64,000 nucleotides of DNA. It comes from PALSA-612 sp964595575 (GTDB lineage Bacteria > Actinomycetota > Thermoleophilia > Gaiellales > Gaiellaceae). Below, in pieces: positions 40,218-48,000 of this stretch (within the stretch, counting starts at the first letter, position 1; every line of letters starts with the position of its first letter). The notes under the pieces are model-generated. The model made no database searches. It was not told where the DNA came from and saw only the letters and a program-made list of their open reading frames with translations. Made by a program: the position numbers and the translations under genes. The stretch is taken from positions 1-64,000 of the forward strand of contig CAZQRA010000006.1 of assembly GCA_964595575.1 (NCBI GenBank). Reading direction: 5' to 3'.

Positions 40218-42092
40218 CTAGGTCTCCTCTGTCCACCGTTGGAGCTTGAGGGCGAACGTCGCTCCGGCCCAGTTGCGGATCCAGATCCGAGGCAGCCAGA
40301 AGGGATCCACGGTTGCGTCGATCCTCCCGTTGATGCTCGTGCAGGCGTAGACGAAGCCGGCCCGGCGGACGATCTCGGCGGTGGTCGGCGTGAAGTCCCC
40401 TGTCTGGCCGAACGGGTAGGCAAACCCTCGCACCCGTCGACTGAGGAGGGTCTCCAGCTCCGCCTTGCTACCCTCGATCTCGATCCGCTGGTCGGCGGTC
40501 GACAGGGCTGCCAGCACCGGGTGGGTGCGGGTATGGGCGCCGATCTCGATCAGGCCGTCCGCAGCGAGCAGCCTGAGTTCCTCCACGGTCAGCGGTCGAC
40601 ACCTGTCGTCGGGAGCGGCGCCGGATCCGGCCCACGATCGAAGGGTCGACAAGGTTTCCTCTCGCTGGTCGGGGCCTGCAATCCGCAACGACTCGTAGAG
40701 TCGCAAGTAGGCGCTTCGCAGCCGACTCGGCGAGTCGATGTGCAGCCGTAGCGCTCGGCCATCGACGTCGAGCTGGAGACCTCGGTGGTTCCTAGCCCCC
40801 CAGGCGAGGATGCGTAAGAGTTCGTCCCACCAGAACCCTCGGCTGGAGCCGAGGTACCCGGTGGCGATGAACACGGTCGCGGGAACTCCAGCTCGACTCA
40901 AGACAGGCTTGGCAGCGTGCAGGTTGTCCGCGTATCCGTCGTCGAACGTTAGGGCGACGGCGGGCCGCGCGCCCCGGCCTGGACCCTTGGCGAGATCGGA
41001 GAGGGCCATGAGCTCGGCCTCCTCGAGAAGCACCTCGATGTGCTCGGCGAAATGCCTGGGCGACACACAGAGCGACCAAGGATCTTCCTCTCCCTCGGCG
41101 ATTCGGTGGTAGAGCAACACAAGGCCCAGGCGTCGCTGCCACGGACGGCCGATCGTGCCCTTGGAAGGCCCCCAGCGAGGTCGCCATCGAGAGAGGGCGG
41201 CGCGGACTCTCTCCATGGTCCAGCTCTCGCGCCCTATGGTCAAGCCCTCACGCCGGACGGCGACCTCCCGTGACCTCTCCTGGAGACGTGCCTGTTCCTC
41301 CCCGATGGCGCACCAGACCTCGGAGTCGGCGACTCCTTGGTCCTTCAGGTACCTGGCCAACCACTCCAAGAACCGTGCCCGCGCGTCGTCGTACCTGCCC
41401 GTGCGCACGGCGACCGCACACGAAGCCCGGGGATGTTGGCGCCAGCGGTACCAGCAGCGACTGGCGAAGAATACGGGCTCCCGGATGCAGATCTTGATCC
41501 AGGCGACCTGATCTTCGTACAGACCGGGGAAGGCCTCCTCGAACCCTCCGGAGCGCTGGAGGGCCTCGCGCCGGACAAGGGCAGGCGTCATCGTGGGGAC
41601 TTCGTTGCGGAGCAGAGGGGGCACAAGCCTTGGAGGCTCCACCAGGGTGTCGGGCGCGGCGAGGTGGAGCCCACGAACTGCGTCCATGGCGGCCAACGCC
41701 CGGTCCTGCCAGCTGTACCAGCACTCGACAGGCCCGAGCACCGCTGCCGCGTGGGGATGGGCCTGCAAGATCTCGAGCTGGTGCTCAAGCTTGTCTTCCA
41801 GCCACACGTCGTCGGCGTCCAGGAAGGCGACGTAACGCCCCCGGGCGACGGCCAGCCCAGCATTCCGGGCTGCGCTCATGCCGCGAGGCCCTGGGTCTTG
41901 CCGCAGGTAGACGACGCGGTTCGGCTCCCGGGAAGCGTACTCGAGAGCGACGCCGCTGCTGCCGTCCTTGGAGCCGTCGTCGACGAGGATCAGCTCCCAG
42001 TGCTCGTAGGTCTGAGCGAGGACGCTCTCGATCGCCTCGCCGATGTACGGCTCGGCATCGAGGAAGGGGATGATCACGGAGACCTCGGGCAC
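40218..42092 (-). CDS. Two-domain GT2 glycosyltransferase / polysaccharide deacetylase
   Basis: 624 residues. The N-half (about 1-250) is a GT2 domain: VSVIIPFLDAEPYIGEAIES, LILVDDGSKDGSSGVALEYA, SAARNAGLAVARGRYVAFLDADDVWL. The C-half (about 330-600) is a CE4 deacetylase: LGLVLLYHRIAEGEEDPWSL, VALTFDDGYADNLHAAKPVL (catalytic Asp of TFDDG), EIGAHTRTHPVLAAL (metal His pair) and GFAYPFGQTGDFTPTT. One protein could both add a sugar and de-N-acetylate it. GTG 42092 is two bases after the upstream TGA. Shares a 105-bp identical stretch with the neighbouring gene. Confidence 0.9.
   Translation of the reverse strand: MPEVSVIIPFLDAEPYIGEAIESVLAQTYEHWELILVDDGSKDGSSGVALEYASREPNRVVYLRQDPGPRGMSAARNAGLAVARGRYVAFLDADDVWLEDKLEHQLEILQAHPHAAAVLGPVECWYSWQDRALAAMDAVRGLHLAAPDTLVEPPRLVPPLLRNEVPTMTPALVRREALQRSGGFEEAFPGLYEDQVAWIKICIREPVFFASRCWYRWRQHPRASCAVAVRTGRYDDARARFLEWLARYLKDQGVADSEVWCAIGEEQARLQERSREVAVRREGLTIGRESWTMERVRAALSRWRPRWGPSKGTIGRPWQRRLGLVLLYHRIAEGEEDPWSLCVSPRHFAEHIEVLLEEAELMALSDLAKGPGRGARPAVALTFDDGYADNLHAAKPVLSRAGVPATVFIATGYLGSSRGFWWDELLRILAWGARNHRGLQLDVDGRALRLHIDSPSRLRSAYLRLYESLRIAGPDQREETLSTLRSWAGSGAAPDDRCRPLTVEELRLLAADGLIEIGAHTRTHPVLAALSTADQRIEIEGSKAELETLLSRRVRGFAYPFGQTGDFTPTTAEIVRRAGFVYACTSINGRIDATVDPFWLPRIWIRNWAGATFALKLQRWTEET
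41969..42073. repeat. 105-bp direct repeat, copy 1
   Basis: Identical over all 105 bases to 42841-42945. It encodes the N-terminal GT2 segment SVIIPFLDAEPYIG... to ...LVDDGS in the deacetylase-fusion gene. Confidence 0.95.
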
Positions 42093-42094
42093 GG

Positions 42095-43006
42095 TCAGAG
42101 AACGATGCCGTGTCGGTGAAGGAAGAGGAAGAGGCGGTTGAGGCGCGGGTGGCGGTAACGAAGTCGCTTTCTCCGCAAGGCCCTCCACAGCTCGGCGTCG
42201 TCGTAGCCGTGCTGCTCAAGGTAGGCCACGAGCCAGTCCAGGTAGCGGAGGCCCGCTCTCTCCCTCTGGCCTGACGCCCTCGCCCGGCCGGTCAGTGAGT
42301 CTGAGCGGATGCGGTACCGAGCCCAGCACCGCTCGGCGACGAGCACGGGGTAGCGCAAGTAGAGCTTGGCGAGGAAAGCCTGGTCCTCGTACATGTCGGT
42401 GAACGATTCCTCGAAGCCGCCCACTGCCACCGCTGCGCTCGTCCTGAGGAGGATGCTCGACGGAGGTGGCGTCCGCGCCCTCGACTGGAGAGCCAATACG
42501 AGGAGCTTGGGGGGCAGAATCACGCCGCCAGGCTCCACGCCGAGATCGGGAGTGGAGTCGGAGCCTCCGTCGCCGGCCCAGGTCACCCAGTACTCGCTAA
42601 GCCCGTACACGGCGGCGGCGTGGGGGTAGCGCTGGAGCAAGGCAACCTGCTCCTCAAGCTTCCTGGGAAGCCAGACGTCGTCGGCGTCGAGGAAAGCGAC
42701 GAGGTCGCCACGCGCCCTCTCCAGGCCCAGGTTGCGGGAGGCGCTCAGGCCGCGGTGTCCTTTGCCCGGATGCGTAAGGTACGTAACTCGCTCGGACTTC
42801 CTTGCGGTCACCGCGCGGGCTACCTCGGCGCTTCGGTCGGTGGAGCCGTCGTCGACGAGGATCAGCTCCCAGTGCTCGTAGGTCTGAGCGAGGACGCTCT
42901 CGATCGCCTCGCCGATGTACGGCTCGGCATCGAGGAAGGGGATGACGACAGAGACAAGCGGACCGGTGTGGGTGGGTTGCACTTTGAGCCTCTCGTGGGC
43001 CTCCAT
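42095..43006 (-). CDS. GT2-family glycosyltransferase
   Basis: 303 residues. VSVVIPFLDAEPYIGEAIES, LILVDDGSTDRSAEVARAV, LSASRNLGLERARGDLVAFLDADDVWL and FTDMYEDQAFLAKLYLRYPVLVAERCW; a GT-A enzyme close to the GT2 half of the next gene, from which it probably arose by duplication (or the reverse). C-terminal helices RRKRLRYRHPRLNRLFLFL are basic. Lies three bases after the ABC ATPase gene end. Confidence 0.9.
   Translation of the reverse strand: MEAHERLKVQPTHTGPLVSVVIPFLDAEPYIGEAIESVLAQTYEHWELILVDDGSTDRSAEVARAVTARKSERVTYLTHPGKGHRGLSASRNLGLERARGDLVAFLDADDVWLPRKLEEQVALLQRYPHAAAVYGLSEYWVTWAGDGGSDSTPDLGVEPGGVILPPKLLVLALQSRARTPPPSSILLRTSAAVAVGGFEESFTDMYEDQAFLAKLYLRYPVLVAERCWARYRIRSDSLTGRARASGQRERAGLRYLDWLVAYLEQHGYDDAELWRALRRKRLRYRHPRLNRLFLFLHRHGIVL
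42841..42945. repeat. 105-bp direct repeat, copy 2
   Basis: Identical to 41969-42073. It covers the same GT2 N-terminal segment in the adjacent gene, while flanking codons differ. Confidence 0.95.
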
Positions 43007-43009
43007 GCC

Positions 43010-44251
43010 TCAAGAGCCTCCCGGCGACCAGCGATGGCGGCGGAGGACGAGTACCCTCCGATTCGGCAATCTCCCCGTCCCGTAGAAGTCGTCAGGCTTG
43101 ACCTCGAAGCTGCCTGCCTGTTCCACGTGATCGGCGAGACTACCCGCCCGGTAGAGCCCCACGCTCACGTGGCAGCGGCCGGGCGTCACCTCGATCGGCT
43201 CGGTGACGCACGTCACCTCACCCTCGGCCGGCAGGAGGTCAGGCAGGCCACCAACAGAGTCGCTATCGAGCCGAAGAATGCCCACCCAGTCGGCGTTGTA
43301 GAGCGTGATCACGCATCTGAGAAATCGGATCGGAGCTCTGCTTCGGTAGCCCAGCGAGATCTTGAGGCGACTCGAGCACGTAATTGGGGAGCCGCGGTCT
43401 GCGTCCTCGAACCGGATACTCGTGCAGCGCACCGCGCCATCGCCCTCGCGATCCTCACGATCGGCGAGGGGAATGCCCTCCACTTGGTGTATTGATGCGG
43501 CGTAGTCGGCCACGACCTCAGAGGCAGGTCCGGCCCGCACGATCCTTCCCCTGTCGAGCAAGTAGGCGCGATCGCAGAGGGAGCTGACGGCAGCCATGTT
43601 GTGGCTCACGAAGAGCACCGTCCGCCCTCCGCTCGACACGTCCTCCATCTTGCCCAGGCACTTCTTCTGGAAGGCGAGGTCGCCCACGGCCAGCACCTCG
43701 TCGACGATGAGGATGTCCGGCTCGAGGTGAGCCGCCACGGCGAAGGCGAGGCGCATGTACATCCCGCTCGAGTAGCGCTTCACCGGGGTGTCGAGGAAGT
43801 CCTCCACCTCCGCGAAGGCCACGATCTCGTCGAACTTGCGCCTCACCTCCCGGCGGGGCAGCCCCAAGATGGCCCCGTAGAGGTAGATGTTCTCCCTGCC
43901 TGTCAAGTCGGGGTGGAAGCCAGAGCCGACCTCGAGGAGCGACCCGACGCGACCCTCGAGCTCCACCCAGCCGGTCGTGGGCTCAGTAATCCGGGACACG
44001 ATCTTGAGCAGGGTCGACTTTCCTGCCCCGTTGCGTCCGATGATCCCAACCTTCTCTCCCTCCTGCACCTCGATTGCCACGTCGCGGAGAGCCCAGATCG
44101 TCCTCGTGCCGGCCTCGCCAGCGCCGCGCAGCCGGCGCAAGGGCGCCGCTAGCCCGCTCCAGAGGGCCTCTGTCAGCCGGCCCCCTTGGACGGAAGCGCC
44201 CAGGCGGTAGACCTTGGAGAGACCTTCGCCGATGACGACCGTAGCTGCCAT
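43010..44251 (-). CDS. Polysaccharide ABC exporter ATPase, Wzt/TagH type with C-terminal glycan-binding-like domain
   Basis: 413 residues. Walker A GIIGRNGAGKSTLLKIV, Q-loop region RVGSLLEVGSGFHPDLTGRENIYLYGAILGL (typical of polysaccharide exporters), signature YSSGMYMRLAFAVA, Walker B ILIVDEVLAVGD and LFVSHNM are present. After residue 260 a beta-rich domain follows (SRLKISLGYRSRAP...CHVSVGLYRAGSLADHVEQAGSFEV), as in Wzt proteins that recognise the glycan end. Pairs with the permease encoded directly upstream. Confidence 0.93.
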   Translation of the reverse strand: MAATVVIGEGLSKVYRLGASVQGGRLTEALWSGLAAPLRRLRGAGEAGTRTIWALRDVAIEVQEGEKVGIIGRNGAGKSTLLKIVSRITEPTTGWVELEGRVGSLLEVGSGFHPDLTGRENIYLYGAILGLPRREVRRKFDEIVAFAEVEDFLDTPVKRYSSGMYMRLAFAVAAHLEPDILIVDEVLAVGDLAFQKKCLGKMEDVSSGGRTVLFVSHNMAAVSSLCDRAYLLDRGRIVRAGPASEVVADYAASIHQVEGIPLADREDREGDGAVRCTSIRFEDADRGSPITCSSRLKISLGYRSRAPIRFLRCVITLYNADWVGILRLDSDSVGGLPDLLPAEGEVTCVTEPIEVTPGRCHVSVGLYRAGSLADHVEQAGSFEVKPDDFYGTGRLPNRRVLVLRRHRWSPGGS

Positions 44252-44253
44252 CG

Positions 44254-45165
44254 TCAGATGAGGTCTGCGAACAGGCGGTCGAGGCGGCGAAAGTAGGCGA
44301 GCGCGCCGGCGAGCAGAACGAGCGTGCTGGCGAGCGAGGCGAGCACTACCGACAGCGAGGGCGGCGGCGCTCCCGCCAGAGCCCAGCGGAATCCCTCGAC
44401 CACGCCCACCATCGGATTCAGGCCGTAGACCGTACGCCAGGGTTCGGGGACGAGGGTGCTGGGGTAGGCCACAGGCGAGGCAAAGAGCCAGACCTGGGCT
44501 AGCAGGGGTACCAGTATCTGGACATCGCGGTAGATGACATTGGCAGCCGCCAGCGCGGTGCCCACGGAGGCGGCCAGGGCAAAGGCCAGGATCGTCAGCC
44601 CGGGAACGGCGAGCGCAGCGGCTGGCCGGGGGTACATGCCGTAGATCCCGGCCATGCCCGCGAGGAGCAGCCCAAGGGCGATGAGGTAGTCGAGGAGGAA
44701 AGAGGCGGACGAGGCGAGAGGAATGGCGAGGCGGGGTACGTACACCTTGGAGATGAGGCTGACGTTCTTGACGAGGCTTTGAGAGGTGCTCGTCATCGAC
44801 TGGGCGAAGAGGCTCCAGGGGAGGAGCGCGGCGAAGGCGAAGACGGGGTAAGGAACCCCTTGAGACGGGACTTGGATCACCTTGGAGACAAAGGCCCAGA
44901 AGACAAGCATGAGGACAAGAGGTTGCGCCACCGCCCAGCCGACTCCAAACAGGCTTTGTCTGTATCGAACCTTCAGGTCGCGCCAAACCAGGAAGTAGAG
45001 AAGCTCTCGATGCCTCCAGATGTCGCGTAGGCCTGCCGCCCACCCTGGTCCTGGCTCGATGCGAACTCGGTGTCTCGAGCGACTCAGCAGGCCGTACGCG
45101 CGAGGCCCTCTCGGTACGATCTCTGACGGGCGAGGGGTGGGCTTGGTGTCCTCGATGGGCATCAT
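44254..45165 (-). CDS. Polysaccharide ABC exporter permease (Wzm/TagG type)
   Basis: 303 residues from the ATG at 45165. The N-terminal cytoplasmic part ends LLYFLVWRDLKVRYRQSLFGVGWAVAQPLVLMLVFW, the ABC-2 signature, followed by about six hydrophobic helices and NVIYRDVQILVPLLAQVWLFASPVAYP. The open frame continues upstream without a stop into a GT2 glycosyltransferase, so the two are in one reading frame, yet ATG ATG at 45165-45160 with AAGGACGAAGGG upstream offers a separate start. Export with the Wzt-like ATPase. Confidence 0.88.
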   Translation of the reverse strand: MMPIEDTKPTPRPSEIVPRGPRAYGLLSRSRHRVRIEPGPGWAAGLRDIWRHRELLYFLVWRDLKVRYRQSLFGVGWAVAQPLVLMLVFWAFVSKVIQVPSQGVPYPVFAFAALLPWSLFAQSMTSTSQSLVKNVSLISKVYVPRLAIPLASSASFLLDYLIALGLLLAGMAGIYGMYPRPAAALAVPGLTILAFALAASVGTALAAANVIYRDVQILVPLLAQVWLFASPVAYPSTLVPEPWRTVYGLNPMVGVVEGFRWALAGAPPPSLSVVLASLASTLVLLAGALAYFRRLDRLFADLI

Positions 45166-46116
45166 CGCGGGGGCCTGGCCCTTCGTCCTTGCTGCCTCGA
45201 ACACGAATCCCGAGGCGTTCGCGGCTTGGGATAGGAGGAGAAGCGCGGCAAGCCGAAACGCCTCGGCCGATCGAGTTGAGTCAGAGAACGGCTGGGAGAC
45301 CAGCCGTGCGTAGAAGCTCAGGGGCTCCGGCTGAACGCCGCGACCGACCCTACCGGAGCGGAGGCGATGGAAGAGGAAGCCTCCCCGTCCATACTCGAAG
45401 TTCCGCCTCAAGAAGCTTCCCAGGGAGAGCGCGTGGGCGTGGTACACGACGGCCTCCTCGGCGTAGACGAGCTCGTATCCGTGCTCGATCCACCGCCCAC
45501 AGAACTCGCGATCCTCGCCAGCGGCAGTAGGAAATGTCGTGTCGAACCCTCCGACTTCGAGGAAGGGCTCTCGATAGACGGCGAGATTGCTCGAGGCAAG
45601 GAATGGGGGATTTCTTCGCTCTCCGTGGAAGTAGTAGGCGTACAGGAAATCAAGGAGCATCTGCGCCGCCGTGGAGTAGGGATTGTCGGTCAGGGCGTTC
45701 ACCGTCCGACCGCCGACAGCGGCCTCGGGTCGAGCCGTGAGGAATCGGCCCAGAGCTCTCAGCCAGGCCGAGTGGGGTAGGCAGTCGTCGTCGGTGAATG
45801 CCAAGCACGTCCCCTGAGCCTGCTCCGCCCCCACGTTGCGCGCTGCTGCGGGGCCACGGTGAGGCGTGGTGATCAGGCGGAGCTAGGCGGGGCTCGAGCA
45901 GCGCTCGACGACTGGGCCGGCGGTGGACCCGCCGTCCTCGACCACGAGGATCTCGTAGTGGTCGGGAGGGTAATCGAGGTCGCCTAGAGCCTCCAGACAA
46001 GCGGCCAGCGACTGGGGGCGGCCCCGGGTGGGCACGATGATGGAAAAGGTGGGAAGCGATCCGCGCCGTCCGGCGAGGTGACCCGCCCCGGCACCGTGGC
46101 GTTCGGGAGGAGGCAT
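45166..46116 (-). pseudogene. GT2 glycosyltransferase with in-frame amber codon, fused in frame to the permease
   Basis: The ATG at 46116 starts PPPERHGAG..., then FSIIVPTRGRPQSLAACLEALG, ILVVEDGGST. A TAG at 45885-45883 interrupts it, and the same frame continues LRLITTPHRGPAAARNVGAEQAQGTCLAFTDDDC (metal DDD) and FLEVGGFDTTFPTAAGEDREFC. The break is a single nonsense codon, not a frameshift. The normal stop is missing and the frame enters the permease. A TGA exists at the junction in another frame, so a small indel may have fused the genes. Decay or sequencing error cannot be separated. TACGCT (46125-46130) lies eight bases upstream. Confidence 0.75.
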
Positions 46117-46293
46117 GCGTTCTAAGCGTAGTAGGGAGAGGGCCGAGTGGGGCGCAGGCGAGCCGGCTCGGCCGCTCAGCGAGTGCGCCTCCGGCGGGTT
46201 GCCCACCCTGGAGCGGTCACGGGCCACGGTCGTCGGCGTTGGGCCTGCGGGAGTCAGCCTGCGCCCGCGGGAGGTAGCGTCGTCCCGGCCGTC

Positions 46294-46299
46294 TATGCT
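46294..46299 (+). promoter_or_regulatory. -10 box TATGCT of the methyltransferase gene
   Basis: TATGCT seven bases before the GTG at 46307; no ribosome-binding site. This decides the start among several upstream in-frame codons. Confidence 0.5.
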
Positions 46300-46306
46300 T
46301 TCCTGC

Positions 46307-46978
46307 GTGATCTCGCCTCAGCGCCTGCGCCGCCTGAGGCGGCCGGCCTTCCTGGGGACCCTGCGGCGGACGAAACCCCTGAGCGACTGGTGGGGCTTCG
46401 ATCGTGGTACGCCGGTCGACCGCTATTACATCGAGCGCTTTCTGGCGGAGCATCGGGACGCTGTCCGGGGGCGCGTGCTCGAGGTGAAGGACTCGCGCTA
46501 CACGGATCGCTTTGGTAGCAGCGTCCGGGAGCGGGCCGTTCTCGACATCAACTCCGCCAATCCACGCGCCACCGTCATCGCCGACCTCGCTACCGCCGAC
46601 GCCGTTCCGACCGACTCCTTCGACTGCTTCATCCTCACCCAGACCCTCCAGTACGTCTACGACCTTCCTGCCGCGCTCCGCCACGCCCACCGGATCCTGT
46701 CTCCCGGTGGCGTCCTCTTGGTCACGGCTCCTGCTCTCAGCCGCATCGACCCAGCTTGTCCGGACAAGGAGTACTGGCGCTTCACTGCCGCCTCGTTGCG
46801 GTCTCTGCTAGCCGAGGTGTTCCCTCCCGACCGGGTCGCGGTCCGGACCTACGGCAACGTGCTGGCGGGGATCGCCTTCCTCACCGGCATGGCGGCCGAG
46901 GAGCTCCGCGCCCGGGAGCTGGCGGAGGACGACCCCTACTTCCCCCTCGTCGTCGCCGCCCGCGCCGAGAAGGGGTAA
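46307..46978 (+). CDS. Class I SAM-dependent methyltransferase
   Basis: 223 residues. VRGRVLEVKDSRYTDRFGS, AVLDINSANPRATVIADLATADAVPTDSFDCFILTQTLQYVYDLPAALRHAHRILSPGGVLLVTAPALS is the type-11 pattern, although motif I (LEVKDSRYT) lacks the usual Gly-rich loop. Such variants are common beside polysaccharide genes and may methylate a sugar or the glycan end. Divergent from the export operon. Confidence 0.8.
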   Translation: MISPQRLRRLRRPAFLGTLRRTKPLSDWWGFDRGTPVDRYYIERFLAEHRDAVRGRVLEVKDSRYTDRFGSSVRERAVLDINSANPRATVIADLATADAVPTDSFDCFILTQTLQYVYDLPAALRHAHRILSPGGVLLVTAPALSRIDPACPDKEYWRFTAASLRSLLAEVFPPDRVAVRTYGNVLAGIAFLTGMAAEELRARELAEDDPYFPLVVAARAEKG

Positions 46979-46990
46979 GTGGCTCGTGCC

Positions 46991-47728
46991 TCACGACCCC
47001 TCGACCGCCTCGCGCCAGCGTCGCAAGAGCTGGGCGAGGGCAGGGCCGGGATCGGCTCCTTCGTACTCCAAGGTCACCGTTCCTTGGTAGCGCAGGGCCC
47101 GCAAGGCAGAAGCGAGACGCTCCAGGTCGAGGTCTCCGCACCCGGGAGCGACCGGTCGGGGGCGAGGGAGAAGCCGGCGGCGGAGCCGACGCCCGATCAG
47201 CCGCTCGAGCCTCGACGCGGCGCGCCCCTCCTTGAGGTGAACGTGGAGAAGTCGGCTCCCGAGAGCAGAGGCGAAGCGCGCCGGGTCGACTCCTGCCAAG
47301 AGGGCGTGACCGGTGTCGAGACAGGCGCCTGCGCCCTCGAGCCGGCTGATCGCCGGCACGACCTCCTCCGGCTTTGCCAAGGGCTGGTCCCAGTGGTTCT
47401 CCACGCAGAGAGCGATACCCTCCGGCATGAGGCCGGCGACCTCGACGAGGCGCGCGGGAGCACAGCAGGCAACGACGTGGCGGACGCCCAGGAGGGAGGC
47501 GAGAGCGACCGCGTGCTCGGGGTCGGCTCCACCGTCCTCGTAGAAGCCGCCGGCGCTCACCGCGGCGGCGGCCAGGCCCCGGGCGGCGATTGCCCGGGCT
47601 GCCTCGTGCGGGTGGGAGGCGTGCCCGAGCCATACCTCGACGGCGGTAAAGCCGATGAGCCTCAGCTCGTCCAGGGCCTCGCCGAGGGGAAGGTGGCGGA
47701 AGGCGTAGGTGTGGCCGGCGAGGCGCAC
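46991..47728 (-). CDS. Sugar phosphate isomerase/epimerase (AP-endonuclease-2 TIM barrel)
   Basis: 245 residues. The sequence LAGHTYAFRHLPLGEALDELRLIGFTAVEVWLGHASHP, ALCVENHWDQPLAKPEEVVPAISRL (metal Glu), GACLDTGHALLAGVDP (Asp, His) and LLHVHLKEG form the metal site of the xylose-isomerase-like barrel family. Substrate unknown. GTG start. Convergent with the methyltransferase. Confidence 0.85.
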   Translation of the reverse strand: MRLAGHTYAFRHLPLGEALDELRLIGFTAVEVWLGHASHPHEAARAIAARGLAAAAVSAGGFYEDGGADPEHAVALASLLGVRHVVACCAPARLVEVAGLMPEGIALCVENHWDQPLAKPEEVVPAISRLEGAGACLDTGHALLAGVDPARFASALGSRLLHVHLKEGRAASRLERLIGRRLRRRLLPRPRPVAPGCGDLDLERLASALRALRYQGTVTLEYEGADPGPALAQLLRRWREAVEGS

Positions 47729-47749
47729 CCCTCTGTCACGCGCCGCAGC

Positions 47750-47941
47750 TCACGGCCCTGGTCTTGGCGGCGCGGCCTGCCGCTCCTGGGCGCGGCGCCA
47801 AGCTCGGTAGCGTCCTCTGCGGGTAGCCCAGGCGACCAAGCGGACGAGGCCGGCGAGGAAGGTGCCGACAACTCGCTCCGTCCAGCGCTCGACCCATTCC
47901 AGGATGCGAAGAACCCAGGTCACCGCGATCGCGATGGCCAT
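47750..47941 (-). CDS. Possible small membrane-associated protein, 63 aa
   Basis: An open frame with an N-terminal hydrophobic helix (AIAIAVTWVLRILEW), a second helix and a very basic Arg/Gln tail. No ribosome-binding site or -10 box fits, so it may not be expressed. It is the only gene-like content of the 270 bases between the isomerase and the next glycosyltransferase. Confidence 0.3.
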   Translation of the reverse strand: MAIAIAVTWVLRILEWVERWTERVVGTFLAGLVRLVAWATRRGRYRAWRRAQERQAAPPRPGP

Positions 47942-47988
47942 GGTACTCGGCCCAGCCGCCTGTCCGGAGTCCTCCCTGGGGCTGGCTC

Positions 47989-47994
47989 TACGAT
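47989..47994 (+). promoter_or_regulatory. -10 box TACGAT of the GT4/GT-C fusion gene
   Basis: TACGAT six bases before the ATG at 48001. Confidence 0.5.
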
Positions 47995-48000
47995 CGGGCT

